Shown: positions 13,732 to 28,741 of the stretch, piece after piece
Layout of the letters: every line of letters begins with the position of its first letter
Position numbering within the stretch: position 1 is the first letter of the stretch
Notes under the pieces: generated by a model
What the model saw: the letters and a program-made list of their open reading frames with translations, nothing else
Databases searched by the model: none
What the model was told of the DNA's origin: nothing
Origin: Litomosoides sigmodontis
Taxonomy: Eukaryota > Nematoda > Chromadorea > Rhabditida > Onchocercidae
Direction of reading: 5' to 3'
Assembly (NCBI GenBank): GCA_963070105.1
Contig: OY718808.1
Span: 10,038,898-10,102,897 of the forward strand
DNA length: 64,000 bases
Position numbers and translations under genes: made by a program

Positions 13732-16700
13732 GAAAGAATGTGCAGGCAGTTTCACATCCCAAAAACTCGAAATTGTATAAAACTGAGCTCTGTCGAACAT
13801 GGATGGATTGCGGACGGTGCAATTATGGTGATAAGTGAGTTCTTTTAATTTCCGACTTGTCTTGTCCCCTCCAACGAGAATTTCCTCTCCCAACGGCATA
13901 TGATGTGATGATATACATACGTAATTCCGGACTATACTGTTCGGGGAGAACTGGACTTTGTGAAAGTTTTCGTGAATGTTCCATAAAATTTTATAGGTTT
14001 TTTGATTTCATTAGTTCAAGCCAGTTGCAAAGTAAAAGCAGTACTAACAGAGCAGTAATGGTAGTTCACAAAGGCTTATGTTTAAATGGAAGTTTTATGC
14101 AAGTCGTATTAGAGTAGACAGGTTTATGGATTACTCAATGTGATTTTTGGCTTATTATCATTTCACTGAGGAAAAATGTAAACAACAACCAAGTTGGAAT
14201 TTCACTTACGAAGCAATCTTTTCCGAAAGAGATGAGAAACATTAGGAAAGGGAGAGAGAGAAAGAGGGAAAGGGAATAGGAAAGGTTTTTTTCTCTCTAC
14301 TCTCTTTTTGAAGTAGATAATGCGCACGGCTCATGGACGTATTGTATTAACAGCTGTTTTGTCGTCAGTAATGATTGTAGGACATTATATGTGCATATAC
14401 AGGAGAATACACACGCACACACACATATATCACGCGTGTGTGCGTGTGCGTGCGTGTGGATGGTGTGGTAGTGGTAGAATGACATTGAATAATAGCATAA
14501 AGAAGGAGCTAAGCGAAGCGAAGTGAAGGAAAGGAATGGCGGCAGCATTAAGGACAGTGCTGGAAGATACTGTTGTAGAAGATTAGTGGCTAGTCATTCT
14601 TCTGGAAGAGGAGAGAAGCCGTGATATTTCTTGTTATCTAAACTTGGGGTGGCAATACAGCTGTGGCGGGCGGCCTTCTTTTCATTTGTGAATAGCAAAG
14701 TAAGGTTTTGCTCTTGCAGCACGGTGTTATGAAAAATTGAGTCCGTTGAAGGCGAGTGGTTGCGCATCCACTCCTTCCGCTTCTTGTAAGTAAAACGTGG
14801 AAGTGCGAAATGCCACCACCATCGTCGCTTCTTTCATTTCATACTTTCTCTCTCACATAGCGCACTTCGTCGCAATTATCAAACGAAGTCATAAAAGTCC
14901 AGCTACTAGGCAGAACTGAGGTGATACAAGGCCGCAAATCTCAAATTCTCGTCACAGGATTCTTTTTATTCTACCTGTCCCCATCAGCTTTATTCTACCG
15001 CGGAACGCGGCGGATGGTGGCGACGTGTTGCGCTGGGAATTAACGAGGGGGATGTGTAGCCTTCTCCTTTGCTTCTCGTTTATTCGAAGGAAGTTATTAA
15101 TTCATAAATTCCTTGTAGGAAAAGTTCTCCTTCAATTCGTTTCTTTTTCCCAGTCTCTCATAGATGTGCAGAATGCTTACCTATTTGTCACTTATTATTA
15201 CTTATTGTAAAACCGTTCGTACTAAAATGTCTTGAAAGAGTGAATCTCTTCATGTTAAGAGTGAAGGAAGGGGGCAGACAGCGAATATTTCATGGAATTC
15301 AGGGGTGGATAGATCGAAAGTTCCGGAAATATGCCCATTTTTGTAACCTTTTATTAGTCAGGAGAGCGTAAGAAAAGCGGAAATTTTTTTACGGAAGAGA
15401 GGAGAAGAGAAGTTGATGAAGAGAAGTGAACCAAGGAAGGATCTGAGGCGTTTCGTTGTATCCCCATGATGTTTTGCGTAGTTTAGTTGGTGGCAGGAAG
15501 ATAGAGTTCTTAGAACTTCTAAATAATAGTAGCAATAATAACAATAATACATTGTGCGGAAAACAACGTGAAAGCCTGTAGCGTTAAAACAGGAAGAAGG
15601 GAACCGGTTAGGAGGAGTGATGCATCCCTTCCTCGAAGAAGTTTTTCTTCATTTTTTTGCATATTTAATGAAGTTTTTCTTCCTGTTATCTTCTTACCAC
15701 ATCTGCAAATGTGCAAACCAAACCACCGATAAGTAAGTGAGAAGGAGAAGGAGGAGGACATATTCAATGCTTTCGGAACGGTGGAAACGGCGACGTTTGC
15801 GGACCGTTCGTCGTCTCGTCTGAGAAGTAAAGAATATTGGAACCGCATTTTCCATAATTTTCAACGAGAGAAGTGCTTTTCCAAACGTCTCCCATTTGGG
15901 AGGTTTTCGTAGTAATAGTGGGGGAGCTAAGCTCTCACTGCTACCGGACATTTGAGGAGATCGTTCGCTTTTTGTTTTCTCCAACACTAAAAGCACTGTG
16001 TGCTGTGGGCTTACCTCGCAAATGTTGCTACCGTTAGCAAATAACCATTATTAGTCTGTGGTTGCTTGCCATGGAGAGTGTGTGCATGCATGCGACGAGG
16101 GCATTTTGTGTATAAACCGCGTGCATATTCACTAATCAATCAAATCAATTCTTTGGTAGTTGAAGTTGAAGCCGTCTATGCAATGTGAATGTGAGATAGG
16201 TTTCACCACCGGTTGTTGTAGGTGTCAATACGCACACGGTGAAGAGGAGAGAAGGCCAGTTTCAAGGCATCCTAAATATAAGACGGAATTCTGTCAACCA
16301 TTTCACCAGGTTGGCTACTGTCCATATGGACCGAGGTGCAATTTTATCCATAACGAAGAACAGCCGCACTCTTCTTCCTTACCAGCTCTGCGGAACCAAA
16401 TTAATTGGTAAGTTAAATCATGCTCTTCTCTCAGTTGGAAAGTTGTTGGATAGAGTGAGTGGAAAGCAAAATTTGTCGTGTAAAAGTGCAGATTTGAGTA
16501 AAGTTCATAGTACGTAGCAAACAGAACTCCTAACGGAGTAGGTAGATGCGCAAGGCCATTCCATTACCTGTGTTGGGTTTGAGATGTGAGTGAAATAATT
16601 TCAGTTAGTGAGTTTCGAATGGCTGTGAAGGAGTTAGATCATATCACTTGTTGATCTTACTGTTTATCACTTATCATGTTCTGTTCATTACAAAAACCTC

Positions 16701-17784
16701 TTGAAGCAACGAAAATGGTCAAGCAAGTGGCAGCACTGATAACAATGACATCAACGGCACGGCAGCAACAGCAGCAACCGCCAGGACAACAGCTACTGCA
16801 ACACTAACGTTTGGTGTCTGGCAACCGTATTGCAATTCGGCGAGCGATTCTCCAGCTCCTAGTTCCACCGGTTCCAGCACTGAGAGCTCTATTGGCTCCG
16901 GCAGTCCAAATTTGGATTTTGACGAAAATACGAGCTCTGTTGTTGCCACCGCCAATGCCTGGGGCACTTTCGGTGCCAAATTCAACAGTAATGCAAGTTT
17001 TACGAACGATTCAGTTGCGCATTGCATTTGACACTACTAGCCTTTATCCCTTCAATGATAGCTGGTAGCAGCGACTTCTGAATTTCTATTAAGCTGGAAG
17101 GTATAGAACGAACCGGCTAAATGAGTAGGGCTTGCAACTATAAATTTCTCCAAAATACTGCTACATTCAACAATGACTGTAGTAATCAAAATTGTACTAG
17201 TCAACATTTGTTGTTGGAATTACAAGTTTAATTTCAAAAATGGAGATCCCTTACGGAATAGCTTAAGTAACGCAGTATCAAAGAGTACAGAGAAGGCGTC
17301 ACTGACGAGTAGTTTTGCTGTTAATGGATTTTGATCTTTGACTTTTAATAGCCCGGTGGTGACGCAAGAGGTTGCGAGTGTATCATCTGTTCACTGATTG
17401 ATCACTTAACGTTTGGAGTGCATTATTAGGTGAGGTGAAACAGACAGACATCACAAACAAGTTGATCAATAATTAAATTAAATTTCCTTCCGGAATTGTG
17501 AATTACTTTCGATTGCATGAATTGTCTAGGTGTACCATTTCAACTGGCCATCATCAGCCGCAGCAGCAGCCATAGCGACAACCGCCCGAGCGACACCACT
17601 CATAGCAGAGCCACTGCGTGATTCGGCGGCACTCGTCAATGACTTTCTTGAGCTAACAGTTGAGGAGAAGAAGAAAAATAAAGCGATCATAACGAAGACA
17701 GTAAGCGAAAGCGCCGTAACTTGCGCATCATCTGGGCGTTTGCCGGTTTTTGCTCAGCTCAGCAATCCGTCGTCGGCTCTCTGA
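13732..17784 (+). CDS. TIS11/tristetraprolin-type tandem CCCH zinc-finger protein (partial gene model)
   Basis: The family binds AU-rich elements in mRNA 3'UTRs and recruits deadenylases. Exon A is 13732-13834 (donor GTGAGT) and holds all of finger 1 but its end, starting YKTELCRTW. Exon B is 16222-16407 (acceptor TTGTTGTAG, donor GTAAGT) and completes finger 1 (CQYAHG), then carries finger 2, starting YKTEFCQPF. Both fingers have exact C-x8-C-x5-C-x3-H spacing, and the linker ends with the family's R-x-x-x-YKTE lead-in. The A/B join is phase-consistent (AA|G gives Lys). Exon C begins at 16707, also in phase, and is Ser/Thr/Ala-rich; its frame stops at 17031. A further frame at 17530-17784 ends with RLPVFAQLS close to the stop, resembling the C-terminal CNOT1-binding motif of tristetraprolin (RLPIF-type). 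It may be reached from a GTAATG donor at 16988 to an acceptor ending at 17557, which is phase-consistent, so the TGA at 17031 may be skipped or be an alternative end. At least one 5' exon is missing. The family call is firm; the C-terminal splicing is not. Confidence 0.85.
13835..16221 (+). other. Large intron of the CCCH gene
   Basis: This 2.39-kb intron interrupts the first zinc finger between its second-cysteine region (NYGDK) and its third cysteine. It holds a CA/GT-rich patch at 14408-14459 and purine tracts near 14250-14275. I see no separate gene in it. Confidence 0.75.
14408..14459. repeat. Imperfect (CA)n...(TG)n tract
   Basis: A CA-rich stretch is followed within a few bases by a TG-rich stretch, giving a weak inverted-repeat character. 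It lies in the large intron of the CCCH gene. Confidence 0.7.
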
Positions 17785-18298
17785 GCTGCTCATCAATGGT
17801 TTGGATGATCCGGTGAACAGCGATTGCACTATTGTCGCCCCCCTCCCTCCCTGTTTCCTCTGTTAATACGTGGCTGTCCCTCTCCTTTTTCTCATCCGAT
17901 TTTCTGAGAGTTTCATCCATCCGTCATCTCCCATGGCGTGGATGACTTGGTAGTTTGAAATGGAACGGCAACACTGCAATGAAATTGAATTCTCGAGGTC
18001 TTTTTTCCCTGAGAACTAGCTCTGTGCAACAGTGATCCATCCTCTACATGTTCCACAACTTGCTTATTTGTACAGTCGTCTCCCGCTCACTTCAAAAAAC
18101 AAGAATGAGAAGTGACGGACGTTTCCTCTCTTTCCATTTCCTCTTCTCTTCTAACTCTTCCGCGTCACACGGTCACCTCCTTGGTTACCGCACATCAGCA
18201 TTCTATGGTTGCACCTTTTTTGCAAACACCCCACAACTGTATAGTTTTCCGGCTTTTCTTGTCCAAGACACTTTCATCAATGAGATGATGATACGTGC

Positions 18299-18337
18299 TG
18301 TATGTATGTATGTATGTGTATATGATGTATGTATATG

Positions 18338-18375
<38 letters not shown>

Positions 18376-18386
18376 CACGTGTGTGT
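18299..18386. repeat. Compound (TATG)n(TA)n(TG)n microsatellite
   Basis: TATG/TGTA units pass into a TA run and then a TG run that ends in GCACGTGTGTG. Confidence 0.85.
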
Positions 18387-21300
18387 TAGTAATTAGTGGT
18401 ATGGCAGTAGTTTTTCTCGTTTCATTTCTCTTAATGACGCCATTCGTCTACCTGAACTCAGTGAAGCTCCCGAATGTATGTAAATTCATCATTCCTACTA
18501 CCTTTAATCTACCATTGTGCCTTGAAAAATCGTGAGCCTCTTTTCCGAAAAGAAATCTCTCCTGTTTGTTAATCTTTCATCTCTGACAGAATTCGTCTTC
18601 TTGCTGAGATGATAATAGCCTTGAGAAATATTGCAACGCCTTATTAAGCAGTCAAATAGCTTTAAGATGTGAGTCCCCAAGTTAGTATCCCCGTTTCTGC
18701 ATCTGTGGTTCGCTTTCCTGCATTATCAAACATCTCTCTCTCTCTCTCCTTGTTCAGGAAAAATCCTTCTGCCTTACACGATGAAAGAAAGATGCCTCTT
18801 TGCTAGCCTTGAAAGATTACTACTCCAATTCCAATTCCCTATCGCTTTTAGAACTTTTTTGCAAATGATGCGCTACCACCCTTTCCAGTAGGAGTCAGTC
18901 CTTCCTCCTCGTTTTCTTTTGACAAGGAAATGATGCAATTGAATTTTATCAGAAGCAAAGTCCAAAGGAGGAAAGTGCAGAGTGATGGATGCTTTCATCA
19001 ACCAACGGATTTTGAAATTCCTGTCAACTCCGATTGAGAAGCAGCACCGCGTCTTTGTCTTGCTGCTTCGCTTTCGTCTGCTGCAGTACTTCCATCCTAC
19101 AACCACAGCAGCGATAACGGTAACGTCATCAACGCTATCAGCGAATAAGACAACGAACGGTGCGCGGTGACAGCAACAGCAGCAGCATCGCAACGATGGG
19201 GGGAGCAAGTAGTAGTGACGAAGTGCTTTCATAACTTACTCATCGTATCAATCCTGAAATCATTTATTTCCAGTCGCATGGCAGCTGCAATGTGAGTGAG
19301 CAGAGCTTGTGGTTCTATGCGTGAAATTAAGTGAGAGAGAAAGAATTCCGCATCTTACGGTGATAAGCGGAGGCGTTCACTGCTCGCTTTTATCAGCGTC
19401 TCTTCTCCCTGCCCTTGCGTAAGCCACGTGCGTCTTTCGCGAATCAACGCCCGGAACGGAAAAACAGAACCTCTCGTATCCTTCTCCACAAATCCATCTG
19501 GCAATTTCATTTGCATTCTAAGGTGCATGGGACAAGTGCTACATTTCAGGTTTTCCTCGACGTACCTCGCATGAAAATTATAATATTTGTAAAGTGCTTA
19601 ATCTTTCCTCCTCTCTCTCTCTCTCTTCCCACCTCTCTAACATTGCATAATGCCATTGTTGCTTCTTTGTTTGCTATTTTCCTTTTCTGCTCATTTAATC
19701 AGAAATTCTCACAAATAAATTCCCTCCATAGTAAACTTCAGAATTTCAGCCATTACAGGAATTTGATTTTGTGATGTAAAGTGGTACCTTTTTTACGCTA
19801 TCCCTATACCATTTGAAGTTTTGAAAGTTTTATGTTGCACCAACCATTTTCTTTTCTTCCTCTATTAAAATTTTATATGTTTGTTTTCCTTTTTTCTTCA
19901 CTTTTCCCGACACATCATCATTATCATTATTATTATTTATTATTGCATTAGCAAAATTATGCGTTATAATTGCGCTTGATACTTAGTCTTCGTTAATTAT
20001 TGGTCATTCAACTTAATTGATTATCAGTCAGCTGTGTGTATGTACGTGAGTGTGTATGTTTGTGTGTGCAAATGTTGTTTTTACGCATTTTTTTTACTGT
20101 TATTGAAAATGCAGAATTCACATGAACATGAATGTACTTACTTTTTGTTGCCTTAATTTATTACATCTTTTCCATTTTTTATTTTTTTTTCCAATTCACT
20201 CGTCGCACATACAGGAGAGGAGTTTTTAAATGTGTACAAAATTACTTTTTCTTGCCTTCCTTTTATCATTTGAATAATGTTAATTGGGCTTTTGCATGCG
20301 TTAATTTTGGTGATATTTTGCATGGAAACGAAAAGGGAAGGGAGCACACCAATGTATCATGTGGAATGGACTGGATGGGAGAAGTGTCCGTTTGAATTTT
20401 AGGAAGGAAATGGTGCTTATTTGATGGCCAACAAACAAAAGAAGTGGACAATTAAGTGCTACTGGGCAATTACTCTTTTGCAAGATATCACAATGAAATT
20501 ATTTTTGTTTGCTTTTCAATTACATCATCGTCATTACTGTCGTATAGCAGAGTGATTGATTATTGTTTCAAGTAGATTCGGTTAGTGTACTTCTATTTCG
20601 CATTCTCTCCCTCTCATACCCTCTCACTAATTATGTTAATTGCTCGTGCTGTAATCTCGACTGTTGACATTTAATGTAATATAATGACAACTGGCAACTA
20701 GCAGTGTCTCTCTGTTCTGTTCCACAAACCAATTATCACTCATATTCCTGATGTATACAAAGTAATGTCGTGTTGTTTATAAAAATGAAAGAAACTGCGT
20801 GAGAAGAAATAAAAAAGCAGCAGGCTGCGCCGTCGTCTGTTTATCACGAGAACCGGCTGAACTTGCTAAGTAGCAATTTGGTGCTGTGAACATTTCGCGC
20901 ATTATTTGCTAATTCAATAATTTTGCAAGGCAGTTCATGATGGACAGACATATTGAGTTTTGCAGTAGCGATGGGAGGAGGAAGGAGCGGAAAGGCTACG
21001 TACGGGCTACGGGTCGGGTACTCTTCAAAGATATCAATTGGCGGAGTCGTCTTTTACCTACCACCATCATTTCCTTGGTTCAGTATGCACGTGAACGATC
21101 AGGTGGGGTCGTCTTTTACATCAAGTGTTTGTTGTGTTTAGCAAGTGCGTACAATCGAGAAATGTGAAAGCAATTTACACCGTAAAAGTAACAGTAATCA
21201 TTTAATTTCTCCACTGTGACTGAGTCACTCTATTTTAATTATTCACTATTACATCTATCCATACACGCTGTTTCATTATGCGCCGTGCCTCAGTTGAAAG

Positions 21301-23178
21301 AGTTCTACTGCGCCATCTGTCAACATCAGCTAAGTCATTTGGAGCAAACAACCCCAACCAGCAACACTCCTACTCTTAATGGCAAAGCGTTGCGATTGAA
21401 CTTCGGTTGCTGTCGATTTAATTCATTAATTGCTCTGTAAAACATGAATAAGCAAGCTTATCCGTACGGAAGAAAGTAAGCGCAGTTGGTGTCTATCTGT
21501 TGTGCAACGCAACACAATGATATCAATGTTTGGTCTAGCAGGAGGGAGGATAAGGGCGAAGTGGGGTAATATACACTAATACTCTCATCATCTTTTACTC
21601 TTCCCTCAATCTTCCTGTCTTTAAAACTTACGCAAACAAGTATTATTTCGAATGAAATGATAGAAAAAGACAAACAAATAAGATTGACGACGAATGCTAA
21701 ACAAACAAAGAGAATAAATGGTGGATACATCAGATTAAAGTATGAATTTTATAAAATCACTGAAATGAGGGGCTTTTGATGTCGACGAAATTAGGTTTGC
21801 CTTTCACATGTTTTTTCCTCTTAGCTTATCGTGTTTGAGCGGAGCTGTTGAGTTCGCAAGTTTCCTGAATCACTTTAATTAATAAAGGAGTCAAAGAAAG
21901 AATGGCAAGTTTCACTGTCACCAGTTGTGTGAGGATTATCCGGCGGTATTTGCAGACGCATAATTTGCGCATTATTCGAAGGAATTGGGATGGCGGAAAG
22001 AAAGATACGTACAAACAATATGCATCTGTCTGTGTGGAAGTACTGCTAGTGGGACATTTTAAAAAAGAAGCATTAATTGGACGGAATACAAAGGTCTTTG
22101 TTAGCACGCAATGATCGGTCGGTGCTCCTGTTCGAGGGAGAAGTTGAAGGATAATAATGGGTTCATTGAACGGATGGATGGATATTCGTGTGCTGAGCAG
22201 CACTGTCAAAGAAATGCGTTTGGGAAGAAATGAGGAAGTTGAGGGGAAGGATAAAACAAAGCAATTAATTGCTATTAATGAAAAAGAAAAAAGGAATATG
22301 AATAGCTTTGTGGAACTAAGCTTCCATCCGCAAGACAGACAAAGGATTCTCACCAATTCATTTAATTAGTCGTGGATATATGTAAGTAAGTAAGTAAACT
22401 CATATAAACAATCTACTTGAATATTTTTCTAAATGGTCTGGCTTTTTGGTAAACATTTAATGTGTAAATTGTACGACCATTTCACAGGCAGTCGAAGAAG
22501 CAGCAGTATTAATGGGAATTTAAGCAGTGAAATGAGAGCTAGTAAGCAATGATTCACCCCACCTAACTAACACGTTTTCTGTGCTTCTTGAATATTGTCC
22601 ATTCGAAATTGAGAAATTAATAGATGGCAAAGCAACGTCTATAATTACTCTGTTTACAATGACATTTGCCAGGTCGGAAAAACTATTTTAGCCACATGGT
22701 GAGATTTCAATATTTCGTAAACTGATAAAGTTTCATTATCAATTAAGCCGCGTTCAGAAAATTAATGGAAACACTGGAAGCAAGCATTAAAAGATGAACA
22801 ATTCAAGTCATATGTTATCGTATTTATCGTAAAAGTTTCAGTGTCTTCACCGTACCTACGTTCTTTAATCGCTGAGATTGTTACAACCATCCAGAAAATG
22901 CTTGCTAAATGCCGCTATTGTAAAATAAAAACCATTTGGTCCGACCCAATGAAAAGGGAAATGGAAAGTTTCTAGCTACCAGATGTTTAGAAAACATATT
23001 TGTAGATATAATCAACTTTACATGTATTTCGTAAACTCCTGTGTTAATTTATTTTTGAAGATTTAAATTTGCCAAGAGTGTGAATATTTTCTAAGAAATG
23101 TGTTAACAAACGTTTGGCATCTTATTTTTAAACCATTTGAACAAATAATATGTTAAACAAAAGGAACCGTTGTTCGGA

Positions 23179-23202
23179 AGAGAGAGAGAGAGAGAGAGAG
23201 AG
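23179..23202. repeat. (AG)n microsatellite
   Basis: An uninterrupted AG run of about 12 units. Confidence 0.9.
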
Positions 23203-24934
23203 TATTCCTAAGGTTATCTTCTCTCTTATTTCAATCCACAAAGTATCAGTTTGATCGGTTTCGACAAAAATAGCAAGATTTTCCTCGATGCGGAACTTTT
23301 CCCAAAAAAAATTGATTAGCACTTGCTGTCGAAATTTTAAATAGGGAAGCTGCTCCTCCTTGTTCAATCATTTTTAAGATAACTCACATAGATCATGAAA
23401 TGCATTGCGAGATGTTAAGCACATCGCTTGATTAAATCATAAATTGTATCCTTCTAAACGAATTAGCATAATTTGATTCAATGTTTCCACAACTTTCGTG
23501 CGACACAGTAGTAGCATATGGGACGTTAGAAATAAAAAGGAAAGTCGACAACAGTGAGGCCACAGATATTATCCAGATGTTGTTGATACAACCGATGACT
23601 GAAAATGACATGACCTGCGTCGTGGGCGTGCGTCTGTCGCCAGCTCAAAGCTCGAAATCTCAAAGATGAAGGAGACTGATGCAGGAAACTATTCATTCAC
23701 GTGACTGTTGTGTATTATAAGATTGCACCTTTTCGCTAACTTTATTCAGCACCAACATTGCTGATTTCAAGCGTTTCATTTTTCTTTCCTTCTTTAAGCG
23801 ACTAATGATGATATGATGGACGCCAGTAAAGTAAAAAGTGAGAGAATGTGGTTTTATATGGTAAAAACGATCACATAATGCTATTTATCGTCAGCTGCTC
23901 TTCTGAATACATTAACATTAACCTGATCAGTCATATGGAAATCATCGGTTATTATTTACCATTCTGTATGTCACGCGAACAATAATTTGGAATTGAAAAG
24001 AAAACAACGTATCAAGCGCAAGAGCTGATTGATATCTGTCTGTAGTTAACATCAACCTCCCTCACCCACCTTCCTTCCTTCCATCTTTTCTCTTCGTTTC
24101 TACTGCATCTTCAACAGCCAGCTATTCAAAACTACTCATGATAGAATCCGAAATCTGGTTCTTGTTTTACCTTCTCCTCCACTTTTTTTCATTATGTATG
24201 TCGATGTTATATAAACTATGCGCATGCGAATAGAAAAACAGACATGCAATAACATCAGAAAAGAAAAAGCACACATGTATATATATGCATAAACAAATAA
24301 ATAAAATAGAAATATATAAACACGCAGGTATAGATACATATAATACATAAACAAATTGATAAGTGCTCTTGAAACAGCGAAAAGCTTTACTGAACTTGAA
24401 AATGTGATTGAAATTATAATAACTCAATTGATAATACCGATCTAACTTCTATTTAGTAACTAGAATAACAAGACCAAGAACAAGAACGACAACAACAGAA
24501 GCAGTGGCAACAGCAATAATAATAATTAGATATTCTATATTTGTGCATGCATTGCGTGACGATACATAAATGATAGTGGAAGAGTTAAAAGAGGGGAAGG
24601 AATAAGACACATACAAATGTCCTAGTTCCCATAATTTGAAAATGTGTAACCTTCAACTCGGGACCAAAAACTCTCCCTCATCTTCCATTTTTTCATTTCA
24701 TCATTTCACCAAGTTTCATAAAAATTTTCGAGGCTTCTTTTAGGAAAATCAATACATCCGACTTCACACAAACTGTGAAAAAAGAGATAAAACTTTGAAC
24801 GCATTTATGATGACTGCCTGAACTAATTAATAACTGTTCATTTTTCGACTTTCGATTTTTATTATGACAACAAGTGGACTACTCGTTTAAATATCAGTCT
24901 TCCTATCGGAATATTATTGCAATAAATTTCACAG

Positions 24935-25254
24935 GAAAAGCCAAACATTTACATTATTGCATATCATCCGTCAGCATTACGGCGCGCCACAATCGACAAA
25001 CAAGCATTCCTCGATATAATGGAACAATAGAAGGATTTATCCTATCTACACTGAATGGTTCGGCAATCTCTGAGACCGTAATAATACAAAAAGTGGTAAG
25101 ATTAACAAATCTGGAAGAGAGGAATGAAACGATTTTGGAACTAATTCACAAACAATCTGATCCAATTACTAAACACAGAAGAGAAAACAGTGGCCAAAAT
25201 TTCACCATCGTTGTTTCGTTTCTAAAAGTAACTCTGCTTCTGTTAATAATTTAA
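24935..25254 (+). CDS. Orphan terminal exon, probably of a secreted or surface glycoprotein
   Basis: A frame of about 106 codons opens after a good nematode-type acceptor (AAATTTCACAG ending at 24934) and ends at a TAA at 25252-25254. I recognise no family. The composition looks coding rather than random, with mixed polar residues and evenly spread charges. It carries four N-glycosylation sequons (NGT, NGS, NET, NFT) and ends in a hydrophobic Val/Leu/Ile run of about 14 residues, as in GPI-signal or tail-anchor ends. Upstream exons were not found. It lies tail to tail with the cap methyltransferase. A chance open frame cannot be excluded. Confidence 0.35.
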
Positions 25255-25739
25255 CATATTTCTTCAATTAGTAAAAATCAATCCAAATCGAATAGCAGTG
25301 TAAATAACTATTCGATAAAAAAAGAGATATGACGGTTCAGGTGATTCATTTTCGAAGTTCAATAGGTTATACTGATTACAGATGATTAGAAAGTAATATT
25401 TTTTTTCCGAATCTATTGAAATTGACAAACTATTCAGCGAGAGAAGACAGCGTAGAAAAATCGAATATTAAATAAAGTTGAATCATGATATGTGACTGCG
25501 GCATCATCTATCGAAGTACCTTGCAAAAACATTTCTCGTCCCAATAGATTCAGATACTTTTCACTCGCTGGAAAGCAAAAACGAGATACATCGATGCAAC
25601 TTCCCATTCATCTTGCGACAATGTTCCCTAAAAAAGTTTCCCACATAATATGAAAAAGTGTTACTAAAAACTGTGGCTAGATAGATAAGTGACGAAAAAA
25701 ACGCAGAGAAGTAAATGAGCAAACTAATATGATAGAAAA
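25255..25739. other. Intergenic space between convergent genes
   Basis: AT-rich sequence between the orphan exon (+) and the stop of the cap methyltransferase (-). It probably contains the 3'UTRs. No further gene is seen. Confidence 0.5.

Positions 25740-28741
<3,002 letters not shown>

Larger units (their letters stand above)
17785..24934. other. Non-coding interval, no gene supported
   Basis: This is seven kilobases without a recognisable family. The longest open frame (minus, 21826-22356) has low-complexity Ser/Leu/Phe/Ile composition and no clear splice or family support. Simple repeats occur at 18299-18386, 18731-18749, 19612-19626, 22382-22396 and 23179-23202. The left part may be the 3'UTR of the CCCH gene. 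Confidence 0.55.

Noticed and set aside
13390..13848. 152-codon plus-strand open frame covering the first zinc-finger exon
   Set aside because: The true coding exon (13732-13834) is in a different frame, which reads YKTELCRTW and joins in phase to the next exon. The longer frame is a shadow.
16719..17027. 102-codon minus-strand open frame
   Set aside because: It is the antisense shadow of exon C of the zinc-finger gene, whose Ser/Ala/Thr repeats keep the opposite strand open.
21826..22356. 176-codon minus-strand open frame, the longest in the window
   Set aside because: Composition is low-information Ser/Leu/Phe/Ile/Thr, it has no recognisable domain, and several overlapping frames are open on the other strand. 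An open frame of this length is plausible by chance in 64 kb.
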